A DNA stretch of 64,000 bases from Cristatella mucedo (lineage: Eukaryota; Bryozoa; Phylactolaemata; Cristatellidae), in the NCBI GenBank assembly GCA_009760855.2, contig WPIO01000028.1:1798001-1862000 (forward strand), in the 5' to 3' direction. Positions within the stretch are counted from its first letter, which is position 1, and every line of letters begins with the position of its first letter. The notes under the pieces were generated by a model, which saw only the letters and a program-made list of their open reading frames with translations, ran no database searches and had not been told where the DNA came from. Made by a program: the position numbers and the translations under genes. Positions 1 through 11,339 of this stretch are shown here, piece after piece.

Positions 1-2340
1 TCGAATATCGGCAAGGCAAGCATTCAGTTTCTCAGTTGCCACAGCAGATTCCGAAGGTTTGAATGACAAATACAACTGAGTATCGTCAGCATAGAAGTGA
101 TATCCTATTCCATGGGCCTTAATCACTTTTCCCAGAGGTTGTGTATAAATAAAGAACAGCAAGGGACCGAATACAGACCCTTGAGAGACTCCACAGGTGA
201 CCCTTCTCGTGTGTGTAAACTGACCCCCATACGACACGGATTGAAAACGATCAGACAAATATGACTTAAACCACGCCAGTGCTTCGTCTGCCAGACCGAT
301 CGTTGTTCTCAATCGTTCAAGCAGAACTTCGTGATCAATGGTGTCGAAGGCAGCAGACAGATCTATCAGAGCTAGGCAGACATTCCCGTCGTCGTTGCCA
401 CGAAGAATGTCATTGTTGACACGGAGGAGAGCAATTTCAGTAGAGTGCTGCCTCTTGAACCCAGATTGAAATGTTTCTGACATTCTATTATTTTCAATAT
501 GTTCAACCAGCTGCCTAGCAACAATTTTTTCCAGAATATTTGATAACAATGGAAGAAGGGAAACTAGGCGATAGTTTGCTAGGAACTCTGTGTCTAATTC
601 AGGCTTTTTAAGAATCGGTCTAACGATTGCCGATTTGAAGGACTTGGGGACGACCCCCAAAGAAGCATTAAAAATCTTGGTTATGGCAGGGCTAAGTTGG
701 TCTGCCAGTGAAGGCCACAGAGATGAAGGTATAGGGTCTTCTGGAGACAAGCTCTTTTTGCTTGACCTTATAAAGGTAGCCACATCGCATGCAGAAACCT
801 CAGAAAACCTTTTAAGGAAGGTCACAGGTTGTGATACCATAATTGCTTTAGTCGGGGGGGGGGGGCTTTAAGGAGGCACGAATGTGCACAATTGTTTCAG
901 TAAAGAAGACTGAAAACTTTTCGTCTGAGCCCTTATACCTGGGAAATCAGACCTCTCAGCATTGGCCGGCAAAATGTGTGCTGTCTTATAAATCTGTTTA
1001 GGGTCCAACTAGCAGGAATTCAGCTTTCGGATGAAAGAAGAATCACTGGCTTTTTTAAGCTTCCGGGTGTAAACTCGAAGGAAGTCTTTGAAATTGACTA
1101 GATCTGCATCTGATCCAGATTTCTTGAAACGACGTGCAAGCCTACGCTTAATCCGACGCATCTTTTGAAGCTTTTTTGTAAATTGAAAGGAATCTCTACG
1201 ACTTTGAACACGGATAGAATGAACGGGAGCATCCTTGTCAAGAGCACTCCTGAGTGTCATGTTCACTGCATCAGTGAGGGTATCGAGGCTTCCGGTCGAG
1301 TCTGAATGCAGATCAAGGAGACCTGTACGACTAATTTAAACAGATTTAAAAAAATGTTTCTATGTCAAAGCTTTGTAAGCTACGGCGCTTGACAAGTTCG
1401 ACACTACCCTGTACGTACAAGGGAGCAGGATCAGTAAACGGACCGAACAATGATCTGAGGGGGTCAGTGGGTACACCTCAAGGTCAGTGGGGAGGACATC
1501 CTTAGTGAACGCGAGATCTAGAATATGGCCACCGACGTGGGTGGTGGGATTAACGTGCTGGACCTAACCAAAATTTTCCAGACAGTCAAGAAATGAGCGG
1601 ACCTGGCTGTTGATAGGGTTGTCAACGTGAATATTTAAGTCTCCAGCCATCAGTAATGGCCTGTCACATACCAACATTTTTGCGAGGAACTCTGAAAACT
1701 CTTTTATATACAAGTTTAGACAGCCAGAAGGAGGCCGGTATATCACAACAGTGAGAGGCATTGTCTTTGACGAAGACCTGATTGCAATCAATTCAAGCGA
1801 TGGCCCATGTAAACAACTGAAATCTTATAGCCAAACGACTCGCGAACAATTGCAACCTCGCCACTAACCTTGTCAGAACGCATGGACTGATAGAATGAGG
1901 ACCCGGGTTGAGTGGTCTCAGATATATAGCTACTGGAACAAAGCGTCATCCAAGTTTCAGTAACCAGAAATGCATCCAGCTTCTGCTGGCCCACCTGATC
2001 GTGGATAAGTAACCCCTTAGTTTTTAACGAGCGGACATTCAGTAGGCAGAATTTAAGAGGCTGTCCAACAACTGGGCGACGGCTATGAAGATGCTTGGAT
2101 TTGCGCCGGCGTGTATCCGGCCCGACGGACGCAGGCCCTTCAAATTTTAATTGAACCTTAGTAACGGCCGCCGGTCGACGTTTCACAACATGCTGGGCTA
2201 CGGCAGGTGGGCTACTACCGCAACGAGTACTATTCAGCGCTTTAAACTTTACGGGTAGTAGGTTTGATAGCCGAGTTGTTGAGACATGAAATAATACCCC
2301 TTTAGTCACCATTACACTCGCATTACCCAATAGTTAGACA
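1..2340 (-). mobile_element. L2-like non-LTR retrotransposon, family A, broken, runs off the window start
   Basis: The minus strand reads as one L2/CR1-type ORF2, from a start near 2330 to the window edge. An apurinic-type endonuclease comes first: NVRSL (about 2040), TETW (about 1950), YRPPSG (about 1735), GDLNIH (about 1640) and SDH (about 1455). A basic linker follows (1010-1260), then reverse transcriptase with DLSAAFDTIDH (about 345) and FYADDTQLYL (about 90), so both catalytic aspartate motifs look intact. The copy is inactive: the frame shifts at 1788-1791 and there are stops at 1564 and 1009, with further decay around a poly-G run at 855-865. The 3' part lies outside the window. The 5' end appears nearly complete, since the ORF opens just before the endonuclease. 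Clade assignment rests on motif wording and is inference. Confidence 0.88.
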
Positions 2341-3200
2341 AAATAAGAGAAAATATGACATATTAGACGTTGCAAATATTATATAATTTTTATTGTACAT
2401 TTAATTGTACATTTAGAGGATAGGATAGCCAATCAGCGTACAGCACGCTCTGTATGACCTGGTTCCACCACACCCAATCTTTTGGAAAAAATCTTGCCTA
2501 CACACAAGGAGTAGTCGAGCGGCTCCACCTGCGGTTGGATTTTTGGGGTTTATCGAATACACAGTCCTCCAGTCCATACGCACGGTAATTTTAATTTTAA
2601 TTGTAATCCATGGGCGTATAATTGACTAAGTCAACCGAGCGCTCGCTGTATCATTTTCACAATCTCGATCAACCTTTTAATGAATATATTTAAAAAAGCC
2701 GAGATATAACTAAGCCGCGAAAGTGCGCAAGGTAGCGAGGGATGACTTTATTTCCGAACGGACGCTGGCCCGCACGCCACCGCCCCGCCCCGCCAGGTGT
2801 CTTAATCGCAACTGTCTATGTTTCTGCAGGCCGTGACTGACCCTCATTAAGCTATCACCGCCATTAATCGCATTGGCCAATAGACCGGCAGCAGCACCGT
2901 TATCTCCACTAGGCTATTAGCTTGCCTCACCAAGAATAAAAAGGCCATAAATACCTCTGGGCCATAAACTAGCCGTAGCGGAGTGATAAGGCCATAAACG
3001 CCATTGGCCCATGGACTGCGAATACCGTAAATCAGCCACATCCTTTGCGTGGTTGGCTTCCGGGTGACCCATGTCTTATGTGTCAAACTTGCACGAACTT
3101 CTGACAGGAGGCAAATCGCATGTAAATTCAAGATAAGTTGCTCGGTAGGTACTTCGAGCGTCTAGTGCTAAGCGGTTAGGTGTCCTACATGCATCGAGAC
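2341..3200. other. Unassigned intergenic DNA
   Basis: No gene or recognisable mobile element was found. The first part is AT-rich and the part around 2760-2800 is GC-rich. Around 2840-3010 there are loose repeats of a GGCCATAAA-like word. Short open frames here lack splice signals or family motifs. Confidence 0.4.
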
Positions 3201-3382
3201 TATAAATAAATGAATAATAAATCCTAGCTGATTAAAAGCCTCCTTTTGTATAGCGAAAGAAGAGTCTTTACGGCTATCACCACCGCTTGCAGTGGCGATA
3301 AAGAATCGCCACCGCAGGAATCGAACCCACGACCTCAGGACCGACGTCACAAAAGCAACTGCCCTACACAGTGCGCCATTTC
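3201..3382 (-). mobile_element. tRNA-derived SINE (SINE-T), full copy
   Basis: On the minus strand a tRNA-like head has an A-box region (GGCGCACTGTGTAGGGCAG) and a B-box (GGTCGTGGGTTCGATTCC). A body follows, ending in CTATACAAAAGGAGGCTTTT and AATCAGCTAGGATT, then an AT-rich tail. The same head and 3' end recur at 48,964, 63,153 and (head only) 29,941, so this is a dispersed pol III element and not a tRNA gene. Confidence 0.85.
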
Positions 3383-3655
3383 TTAGGCAACGACAACTAC
3401 TCTCCAACTGCCGACTATGGCTCATCCTTTTCAGCGGTCCTGAGCTGCTACTTCCATGGTACTCACTACCTCAACTGCTCTCCTGACTCTGCTATGCTTC
3501 CCACTTTCTCTTTGTTGCGTGAGACGAAGTCTGTTGTCTACCGAATGCGTACCGAAAACCGCTTAGGCTGTGAGTGCGCTATACAAAACTCTCCTGCATA
3601 ACACCCACATGGTATTTTTGACTTTGTGGAGTTACAGGCGGAGATACATACACAT
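3383..3655 (+). repeat. Interspersed repeat R1, copy 1
   Basis: A roughly 270-bp unit opens TTAGGCAACGACAACTACTC and closes with TTTGTGGAGTTACAGGCGGA then GATACAT. It is highly similar to 20,783-21,052 and to the minus strand of 38,230-38,509; its last 45 bp recur at 62,326. No coding capacity was found. The class is unknown; the ATTAC-type 3' tail suggests a non-LTR-mobilised element. Confidence 0.7.
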
Positions 3656-3917
3656 CACGGCCTTTTGATGTAAGCGGTTCGCCCAAGAGGTGCGAGTCTA
3701 GGTTAGCCAGAATTCTAACCGACAAGATTTCACTAAACCGAGCTGTTCTCACTTTGATGCAATGTAAGAACATACCTCAATAAAGATGTAGGATTTTCTT
3801 CAATTCAAGCCTTGTCTAAGTAGCTTAATTAAAACATTCTAAGTATTTGCTGTTCATTTTAAGCCAAATTTAGATAGCTTCAAGTTGTTTTCTGCCTCTG
3901 CTGATAATTATAGGAAT

Positions 3918-4845
3918 AAAAATAATATAATGGATATATCACATTCAGGGAACTCAATCTCTTTTTAGGCACTTTACCCTTCTTTCAAAGAAAGCACGGT
4001 AGAATCGTTAGTGGTAGCACGCTCAATAGCTACAAGAACAAGATGGTTAGGGGTGATAAGTACAGGGTCAGCATGCAAGTATGGTTAGTGGCAGCATGCT
4101 CAGTGTCAGCAAGCATAAGCATACAAAGGACGATTCACGTGGACCCACTAAATGCTGCGATAAATAAGCAGGTTTTTAGTTTCTTTTTAAATGCGGGCAA
4201 ATCAGGGGATGTCGAGTTGCAAGTCGGGAGTGAGATTCAGGCTTTGGGAGCATATGAACTAATGGCACGGTCTCCAAAGGACTTGAGGTTTGTACGAGGT
4301 ATGGGTAATCTGTTAGATTCCGAAAAGTGGGTGGTACGATGCTTAGCCTGGTGGGGCAGTAGATCTGATAGGTAGGCTAGAGCCAAAGAATGATGTTACC
4401 GAAAAGTGAGCGACAAAACCTTGAAGTCAATCCGTTGCTTGACAGGTAGCCAGTGCAGGTCGGCGAGAAGTGGAGTAATGTGGCAAATGCGACGCTCACG
4501 ACAGACATGCCTAGCTGCGGAGTTTTGCACCAGCTGCAATCGCCTGATCGCACATGCTGGTAGGCCAGTAAGCAGTGAGTTGCAGAAGTCGAGACGGGAT
4601 GTCACGAATGCATGGACCAACTTGGACGTGGTATCCTTTTCTAAACAAGCCCGAATTTTAGCAATGTCATGTAGCTGAGAGTAGGCAGACTTGACTGTGG
4701 AGCTGATATGGTCACCTAAAAAATGTCACTTTGGAACATAACACCTAGATTTCGTGCAGATTCAACAGGAGATATGCTGGCAAAGCCAATTTTGAGCGTT
4801 AGCCTTTCTTACTTCTGAATCGCACTTGGTTTTCCCATAACTAGT
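3918..4845 (-). mobile_element. L2-B LINE, 5'-truncated 3' fragment
   Basis: The minus strand encodes the reverse-transcriptase C-terminal region ([43 protein letters not shown] at 4400-4620), then the 3' UTR and hairpin tail. Similarity to the long copy at 11.3-14.25 kb stops abruptly at 4845, within what would be the polymerase domain, which is typical 5' truncation. The rest of the frame is decayed. Confidence 0.85.
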
Positions 4846-6183
4846 AATGTGGGCGTGGCCACGCCTGCAATTCTGTTCAACCCCAGCCGGACTCACACCA
4901 CTCCACCCGGCCAACGGGCGCGCTGAGTACCACCTCATAAGCCTCTGCAGTTCTGGACAGTATCGGCTGACTAAGCTGGATATAATTGCAACGGGTCAGC
5001 TGTGGTCACCTGACCCGCTAGTCCAGTAGCAAAGTACTTCCTGCCTTTGCGTCAGCCCGTAAGCACGCTATCCACTCTCTCTCTCTGTCTGCCTCTCACT
5101 CTCTTCTCTCCGCGCGTTCCGGAGCTGCTTCCACGACGGCTACTGCATTCGTATGTACGCTCGCACGCTTGCGTTGCCTGCGTATAATGCAATACAGCCG
5201 TCGTCATCAGTACCGCAACTCACTTGATGGGGCGACGTTCATTTTCGTCGCGCCGCCACCGCGAGCCCGAGCCCCTACAGTAAGTTGGTTTTATCATAAT
5301 TTAATTTAAGAAAACTTGCTGCCATCCATTTGTGCTATAGGCTGCGGCGACCATCTACATAGTTGGTTTCTGGTCTATAGTAGTGTACGAGTTGGCGTCG
5401 GTATCGTCTGCCTGCGGAGGGACTGCCCATACCGGACGTCAGTCTAATAAAAATCATTAACGTGGGTTTAGGGCGCAGCACGTTCGTAGTAGGCCAGCCT
5501 ACCGCCTGACCAGCCGCGCCAGCCAGCCGCGGAAAACCCGCGTAGAGTCTTCCAGCGGCTGCGACTTGTCCCCAACGGACAACGCGTTACTATCGCGAAT
5601 GCTATTTCTCACCGCGCGATTAACACTATTGCGTGAGCGAGGACGCCAAAATTCGGTCTCGGCATTCATAATCTGGCTGATCTATCAGTAAAAATAATAA
5701 TATTAGTAACAATAATAAAACGTACGTATAGCGCCCGAGCACACCGTCGTTTCACTATCACGCACTACGCGCCTCTAATTGCGAAATTGTACAAATAGAA
5801 TGCTTCCGGCGAGTCGCTAAATTCGGGTATCTCATCGTGAGAATTTTGCCGGCTCGTCGTGGCGATTCCTCCTAGAAGCTAAGCCTGGGCTTACGTTACG
5901 CCGCGGGTCTGCGATTCTAGGAAGCACCGCGAACTCCCTCGGACGTCCGGTGTTCTCTGTAGGAGCGCTACCGGGCGCGAGCGAGCCGGACACGCCCGAC
6001 CCGTGCGTCGAAGTGATCCGCCACCAACCGGGACTACTTCTAGCTCGACAGGTTCTCGCCCGCCCATTGCCATCTGTGGAGCTGTGGTGCTTCTGGGGCT
6101 CCGGCGGCGGCCGCCGCAGTCCTAGTCTCGCGGAGACGCAGTGCGGACGTGAGCGATAGCGAGACTCAAATCTCGAGCCGAGC
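4846..6183. other. Unassigned, increasingly GC-rich intergenic DNA
   Basis: No supported gene. A CT-rich tract lies at 5072-5106. From about 5830 the sequence becomes CpG-rich. Long open frames on both strands at 5832-6221 are expected from base composition and show no family motif. Confidence 0.4.
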
Positions 6184-6312
6184 TGGTTTGTTCCGGCGGT
6201 TAAGGTGCTCGCCCCGACCAAGTTCTGGCCGAGGTCGTCGGCTCAAGCCGTGAGGCATATGTGAAGCGCCTGAATAGAGATTAAGTTCTCTTGGGGTGCT
6301 TTACAAATGAAT
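6184..6312 (+). mobile_element. tRNA-derived SINE with an L2-type 3' hairpin tail (SINE-V), copy 1
   Basis: The head has GGTTAAGGTGCTCGCC (A-box-like) and GGCTCAAGCC (B-box-like). It then runs into GCATATGTGAAGCGCCTGAA and a tail ending TTCTCTTGGGGTGCTTTACA. The tail matches the 3' hairpin of the L2 LINEs here. Relatives are at 25,471 (-), 33,381 (-) and 50,590 (+, 3' part). Confidence 0.7.
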
Positions 6313-7393
6313 CATAAATCTTTATTTCTCTTAACGCGTACATAAATGAGAGCTCGAAAAATCCCGGCAGCTACGTCGGGAAATGTAGCATACATTAGTG
6401 GCCTGACGCTGCGTCAACGGTTCAACTATTGGCCACAGATGAGGAGTACGCTGCGCTCTGTCAATGGCGTAACCATTGGCCGCAGATGAGGCGTACATTA
6501 ATGACCGGGCGCTGCGCCAATTACAAAGCGGGTGCAGCAGACGCACACTGACGAGCCCAGCATCCTCCGACTTACCGACCGAGTGCGGCCACTCGGCCGA
6601 CTTCAGAAGGAAAGCCCTTTGTCCTCTGCGTGAGGCGTGGCCGGACACGTCGGAGCCAATCCTTTGGCGACCAGCCACTGGCGTCATTGCTGCGTCCGGC
6701 TGGCCCGGTCGCCGTGCGCGCCTCCAGCGGAGAGCGTCCTCAAGTTTCGGGTGCTCACTAGTTCGCCTGTCCGCGGGTCCGCGAAGGCTCTACCGAAGCC
6801 CGCCGCCGCCGTAAGTGGCCGACTACCGGCGCTCCGCCATCCCGGCACGAAGGAGCGCTCTCATTTCGTGACGCTCGCGCAGACGCGTCGTCGTCTGCCG
6901 CGGGCCGACGTACGCGCCCCGTTTGGCCGCAGCCGGTAAGCTAGCCGTTCCATCGGTCGCCTCGCCTCACCGCGTCGCGCTGAGTCGCGTCGACTCGCTC
7001 GCCGCTAGTCGCAGACGTCCAGCGGTCGGATCAAACGAAGCTGTCCCCATTTTAGCCCGCCCGAGTTTCGCGCTCGCGAATGGAGCGGCCCGAACCGGCC
7101 GCTCGCGGAGCTGGGCTCGGCCGCACGCTCCGCTCGCGCAGCAGCTCTTGAGATAAGGGGGGGGGGGGCTCTTAGCGTAACAGCTTAAGATAAGACGACG
7201 CCAGAGAAGTCGGCCTCCTTGCGTCATGTTCTTTGCGTCCAAGCAGCTTGCCGCGTGCCCGGCCTCACGCGTCTCAGCGCCGCGCTGGACGGTCGCCGCC
7301 GCCGCGAGCATTCGTGCAAGCGTTCGCCTGTGGGGTCAGCTTGGCCGAGTGTAAGAGCGAGAGCGAGGCGGCAGACGGACGGCTGGTAGGCGC

Positions 7394-7394
<1 letters not shown>

Positions 7395-7438
<44 letters not shown>
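7395..7438. repeat. (AG)n microsatellite
   Basis: About 22 uninterrupted AG units, visible directly. Confidence 0.98.
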
Positions 7439-7439
<1 letters not shown>

Positions 7440-8037
7440 ATAATCGCATAATCGAGCCAACGCATGCTGCCCACTGTAGGCGCCAATCCAACCGAGACCC
7501 ACAAAGCGCTTGACGGCGGACTAGCCAGCTTCGCTCGCCTCGCCGGGCCCACGTTGACCAGACGAGACAGCAGGCCGGCTCGACGGGGCTGCAGCAGACT
7601 AGCTAGGCGCTAGATCGCACCTGCCGCCGCCGCCGCGTAGGCTCGTCGGTGCCTACGGGCAACGGCACGCCTTTTTCTCTCTTTCTCCTTCACGTGTCGC
7701 CTGCCGGTGAACGTGTGGCGGAGGAAGCTAAGCTGCTCAGGTCGAGCAGGCAGAGGCCGCGAAATGAATGCCGGTGTTCGCTCCAGGCGGAGAAGGGTGC
7801 TGTGCTCAAGCCAGCGAAGAGCTTGCCTTCTCATTTGGTGGCAATGTGTGCTCAGCTCTTGTTCAAATGCTGAGCTCGAAATCCTCGAGGCTGCCTGTTC
7901 GGCTGGCCTACCTGCTACCTGCTTTACAGAACAGACCGATAGCCTCAGTCAAGCAATAGAGACTTTTGTCAGCGACTGTGTATAGGCTGCAAGCAAAGTG
8001 TCCAGGCTTCTCGCTCTGTCGTCGAGGCTGTCTGCAC

Positions 8038-8062
8038 GGGGGGGGGGGGGGGGGGGGGGGGG
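8038..8062. repeat. Poly-G tract of 25 bases
   Basis: An uninterrupted run of G on the plus strand. It may form G-quadruplex structures, and its length is prone to sequencing error. Confidence 0.95.
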
Positions 8063-8317
8063 AGGGAGCATAGCCATCGTGCAGGGTGTCGGCTTAGAGA
8101 TGGGCCACTTCCTGGACGCTGGCCAGCTGAGCTGTACTGGCAGCCTCCAGGATACTGCGATGACATATGGGTCACCGTTGGGCTCTCGGATAACTTGACC
8201 TAAATCATTGTCACGGCGACAGCTGCGGTTGTTATCGCGGTTGACGTGGCGATAGTCTTTCATTGTTACTGCTTCCTTACGCTTCAGCATTTGTCCACGG
8301 TTTCCAGAGCTCCATCC

Positions 8318-8389
8318 AACTATCGCCCGAACGTCCAACTATAGCCCGAACGTTCAACTATAGCCCGAACGTCCAACTATAGCCTAGAC
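8318..8389 (+). repeat. Tandem repeat, about 19 bp x 4
   Basis: Four near-identical units of the type CCAACTATAGCCCGAACGT lie directly against the left end of the hAT element at 8390. Confidence 0.9.
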
Positions 8390-8579
8390 CAGCGGCTCTC
8401 AACCTGTGGGTCGTGACCTTTTTTTGGGGGTCGAACGTTCCTTTCACAGGGGTCGCCTAAGACCATCTGAAAACCGGCATCTCCCGCTTTTCGCGAACAA
8501 TAATTCTATGGTTGGGGTTCGCGGCAGTATGAGGAACTGTATTAAAGGGTCGCGGCATTAGGAAGGTTGAGAGCCACTA
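8390..8579. mobile_element. Non-autonomous hAT element, SPIN-like, with target duplication
   Basis: A 190-bp element has terminal inverted repeats CAGCGGCTCTCAACCT and AGGTTGAGAGCCACTA. It is flanked by the 8-bp duplication GCCTAGAC/GCCTAGCC (one mismatch, central TA). Internal words GGGGTCGCCTAAGACCATC and GAGGAACTGTATTAAAGGGT match my memory of the SPIN family of hAT transposons known for horizontal transfer among animals. There is no transposase. A second copy lies at 47,895-48,081. Confidence 0.82.
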
Positions 8580-8587
8580 GCCTAGCC

Positions 8588-9299
8588 ACGGTCGTAGCTC
8601 CGACTACTCATCTGTAGCCCGTCCACTCGGCTGTGCTCTTTTAGCAGCTTTATGTATGGTGTGCTGTGACTCACGAGAGCTGGATCGCTAGCTGAGTGAG
8701 CCCTCAATTTTCAGTGGCTGCCTCCAGGCGTAGTCTCGGTCTCGGTCGCGTTCAGCTGGATCTGTTTTACATGAGGCACCCTATCCCCCTTTCTTGTCGG
8801 TCCAGCCGCTCCCCCGTAGCAGCTACCTGCTCCAGCTACTGCTGCGAGAGCAGCTGGCATGTGGGAAAAGAAAGCTCAGCTGTGGCGCTACTAGCGAAGG
8901 GAAGAGCTGCTGCTTCGCAGCAGCCCTGACTATCATCCTCCACCTTGCTGCTGGACGTCTTATCAAGACAATCTTGACTTTGCGGAGCACTTTTTGAGAT
9001 TTTGGCTGGGCCGTTTGCATGCCCATTTAAAATTGGCTCTCAAGGCTAGCTGCTGGTATATGTAATCTTGATCACTCTGTCCATGTCATCCTTATTCCAT
9101 AGCGTGCTCATCAATTCCTTGCCACCCGGTTTTCTCTGGATCGATTTGACTTTATTTTGGAACGTGTTTGCTAGTCATCGGGCAAGCATCCGGTTGCCTT
9201 GGCACTACTACAATAGACTAGGTGTTCATTCGGCCATCTTCTCATTTATATTCCAATGTGTCAATTGAGTTCTTAGTCCCCATTTCCAAGTATCGTTAC
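8588..9299. other. Unassigned intergenic DNA
   Basis: No gene or repeat was recognised. Open frames of 60-80 codons overlap on both strands without motifs. Confidence 0.35.
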
Positions 9300-9905
9300 A
9301 TCTATTATGCTTGTCTGTCGTAAGTGGCGAAGTTACCACAGCACACCTCTTATAGTCGACCTGCAGTGGCTCTCAGTCAAGCAGCACAACATGAACTTTA
9401 AGGTTCGGTCACTCACTTTTAGGTCCCTTCATTCTTTGACTCCGGCCTACCTATCAAATCTACTCCTTCACCAGGCTAAGCTGTGTACCATCGCTTTTCT
9501 GAATCTAATCGTCTAGCTACACCTCATATATACCTCAAAACCTTTGGAGACCATGGCTTTGGTTTGTATGCTCCCGAAGCCTGGAACTCACTCGCGACTG
9601 GTATCATGACATCCCCACACTTGGACCACATTTAAGAACGAGCTTAAAACCCACATGTTTATCAAAGCATTTATGGGGTCCATGTGATTCTTCCTTGTTC
9701 GTTCATTCGTGCTGACACTGTGCATACTGCCTCTAACCATATTTGCATGCTGACCCTGTGCATGTCACCTCTAACTATGTTATACTTGTTGTCATTGAAC
9801 ATGCTACCACTAACCATACGACCATGCTTCCTAAGTAGCATAAGTAAAGTGCCTAGAAAGAGACCAGTTCTCTGAGGGTGCTATACACATATATTTTTAT
9901 TATTT
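9300..9905 (+). mobile_element. L2-like LINE 3' fragment, diverged
   Basis: The plus strand encodes [28 protein letters not shown] and a decayed AP-WNSL region, then 3' UTR words (GTGCATGTCACC) and a weak tail with a poly-T/ATT run. It is clearly more diverged than the other copies and has several frame breaks. Confidence 0.75.
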
Positions 9906-9974
9906 TTAACTGCACGACGTTCTCTGAATCGAATCGTAGTTAATCTCATGGCTCTGTTGTTTCAAGTAAATGCC

Positions 9975-10620
9975 TAGGTAATAGTGATTATAATAATAAG
10001 AAATTTGCGTATCACCTTAAGAGAGCTAAATCTCATCCTGGGCACTTTACGTTGCTGGAAAGGAAGCGTGTCAATTTGTTACTGATAATTTTTTTAACAT
10101 GCAGTGTCAGTACTATAAGCAGCTATCTACGGTCAATATATACTATATGCTATCAGCAGTATGAGAACTCGAAGAAAAATTCACACTGACTGAGCAAATA
10201 CTTTGAGGTATGGTTGGGAGTCTAGCTTCTTTTTAATTGTCATCAGATTAGAAGTTGTCGTGACGTCAGTCGAAGTGAGTTCTAGAGTTCGCGAGCTTAT
10301 TAAAGAAAGCTGGGTTCATCAAGAGCGCTCCGGGCTGGTTAATGCACAGCTAACGACTTAAGGCAGACCAGCAGAATGTACGACTTAAAGCCTGGTTAGG
10401 AAGTATTTCGGATGGGCATGCCGAAGCTAAAGAATGGAGGATCATCTGCTCGATGGGCACTCAGTGCAGGCTGGTAATAAGTGGTGCAATGTAGCAGTTG
10501 CTACGTCAACGACAGAGAAAAGCATGGCTTCAGAGTTTTGCACCAACTGTAAGTGTCTTATCGCAACGACAAGAGAATGTCTGAACAGGCACCAGGTAGA
10601 GCCTGCAGGTAGGACCGACC
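9975..10620 (-). mobile_element. L2-like LINE 3' fragment
   Basis: The minus strand carries the 3' tail with the hairpin remnant near 9980-10,070. Further 5' lies a short piece of reverse-transcriptase C-terminus (AIRHLQLVQNSEA, about 10,540). It is heavily diverged. Confidence 0.65.
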
Positions 10621-10984
10621 ATCGGCAGCAACCACTGCCTTCTTGTTGGTTTGTTTTAGCTGCTTTCACGGTGTGCAAGAGTGCATCCTGCTCAGCGGCA
10701 TGACTGGGTCAACCGGGTGGGCTGATGCAAGTGAATCAAAGAGGGTCCAGTGGGTCCTGCACCTTTGGACTAACCAAATCGGGCATTTGGCCGATCTGCC
10801 AAAGGACATGTGACTTCTGCCTTCCTTTGATTGGTTGCTTCTAGGTCTGGCTTCTCCTAGGCCTAATCATGGCAATGCTCATGGCTGCCTATTGTATTGA
10901 TGCAGTATTATTTTGCAACTATTCGTAAAAACTGCTTGTAATTTCGATCGTCTTGGTAGCCTCTGGTGATAATAAGTGCAAAAC
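10621..10984. other. Unassigned DNA between L2 fragments
   Basis: No supported feature. It may be decayed L2 sequence, but I cannot align it convincingly. Confidence 0.35.
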
Positions 10985-11212
10985 TGCGACTCACTCACTC
11001 AGGCACATTTACTCTAACCACATTTGCATACTGACCCTGTGCATGTCACCCCTAACCATGTCATTCATTTTGTTTATTTATCAAGCACGATATTACTCAC
11101 CATTCAATTGCATTTCCCTTTGCAGCAAATGTAAAGCGCCTAGAGAGAGATTGAGTTCTCTGAGGGCGCGTTATCAATTGCATTATTATTATTGTTATTA
11201 TTATTATTACTC
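10985..11212 (+). mobile_element. L2-B 3' UTR and tail only
   Basis: This segment has the same 3' UTR words as other L2-B copies (CTGACCCTGTGCATGTCACC), then AAAGCGCCTAGAGAGAGATT and a degenerate (ATT)n tail. No coding part is present, so it is a very short 5'-truncated insertion. Confidence 0.85.
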
Positions 11213-11339
11213 TGAAAGTAGGTTGTTAAAAGCCACTGCTCGAGTGTCTCCATCGGTGAGTGCTGAATAGGTCAGGTCACCACCTCTGTATACCTTTATG
11301 TAAATCAATGGAATTCTAGTTGACCCTTGCTTTACTCTA

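Larger units (their letters stand above)
6313..8300. other. CpG-rich block, possible promoter region
   Basis: The interval is clearly GC- and CpG-rich compared with the rest of the window. It contains a two-copy repeat of about 55 bp (ATTGGCC(A/G)CAGATGAGG, 6429 and 6474), a poly-G at 7157, an (AG)n at 7395-7438 and a 25-bp poly-G at 8038-8062. Many overlapping open frames exist on both strands, as expected from composition. None has a recognisable domain, so no coding sequence is called. An unmethylated promoter or first-exon region of a neighbouring plus-strand gene is possible but unproven. Confidence 0.4.

Noticed and set aside
7224-7552. Ser/Leu- and Arg/Glu-repeat open frames around the (AG)n tract; also at 17.6, 29.0-29.3 and 61.9 kb
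   Set aside because: Products of CT/GA microsatellites.
5832-7985. Many overlapping 60-129 codon frames in the CpG-rich block
   Set aside because: High GC lowers stop frequency; frames overlap on both strands and none shows family motifs.
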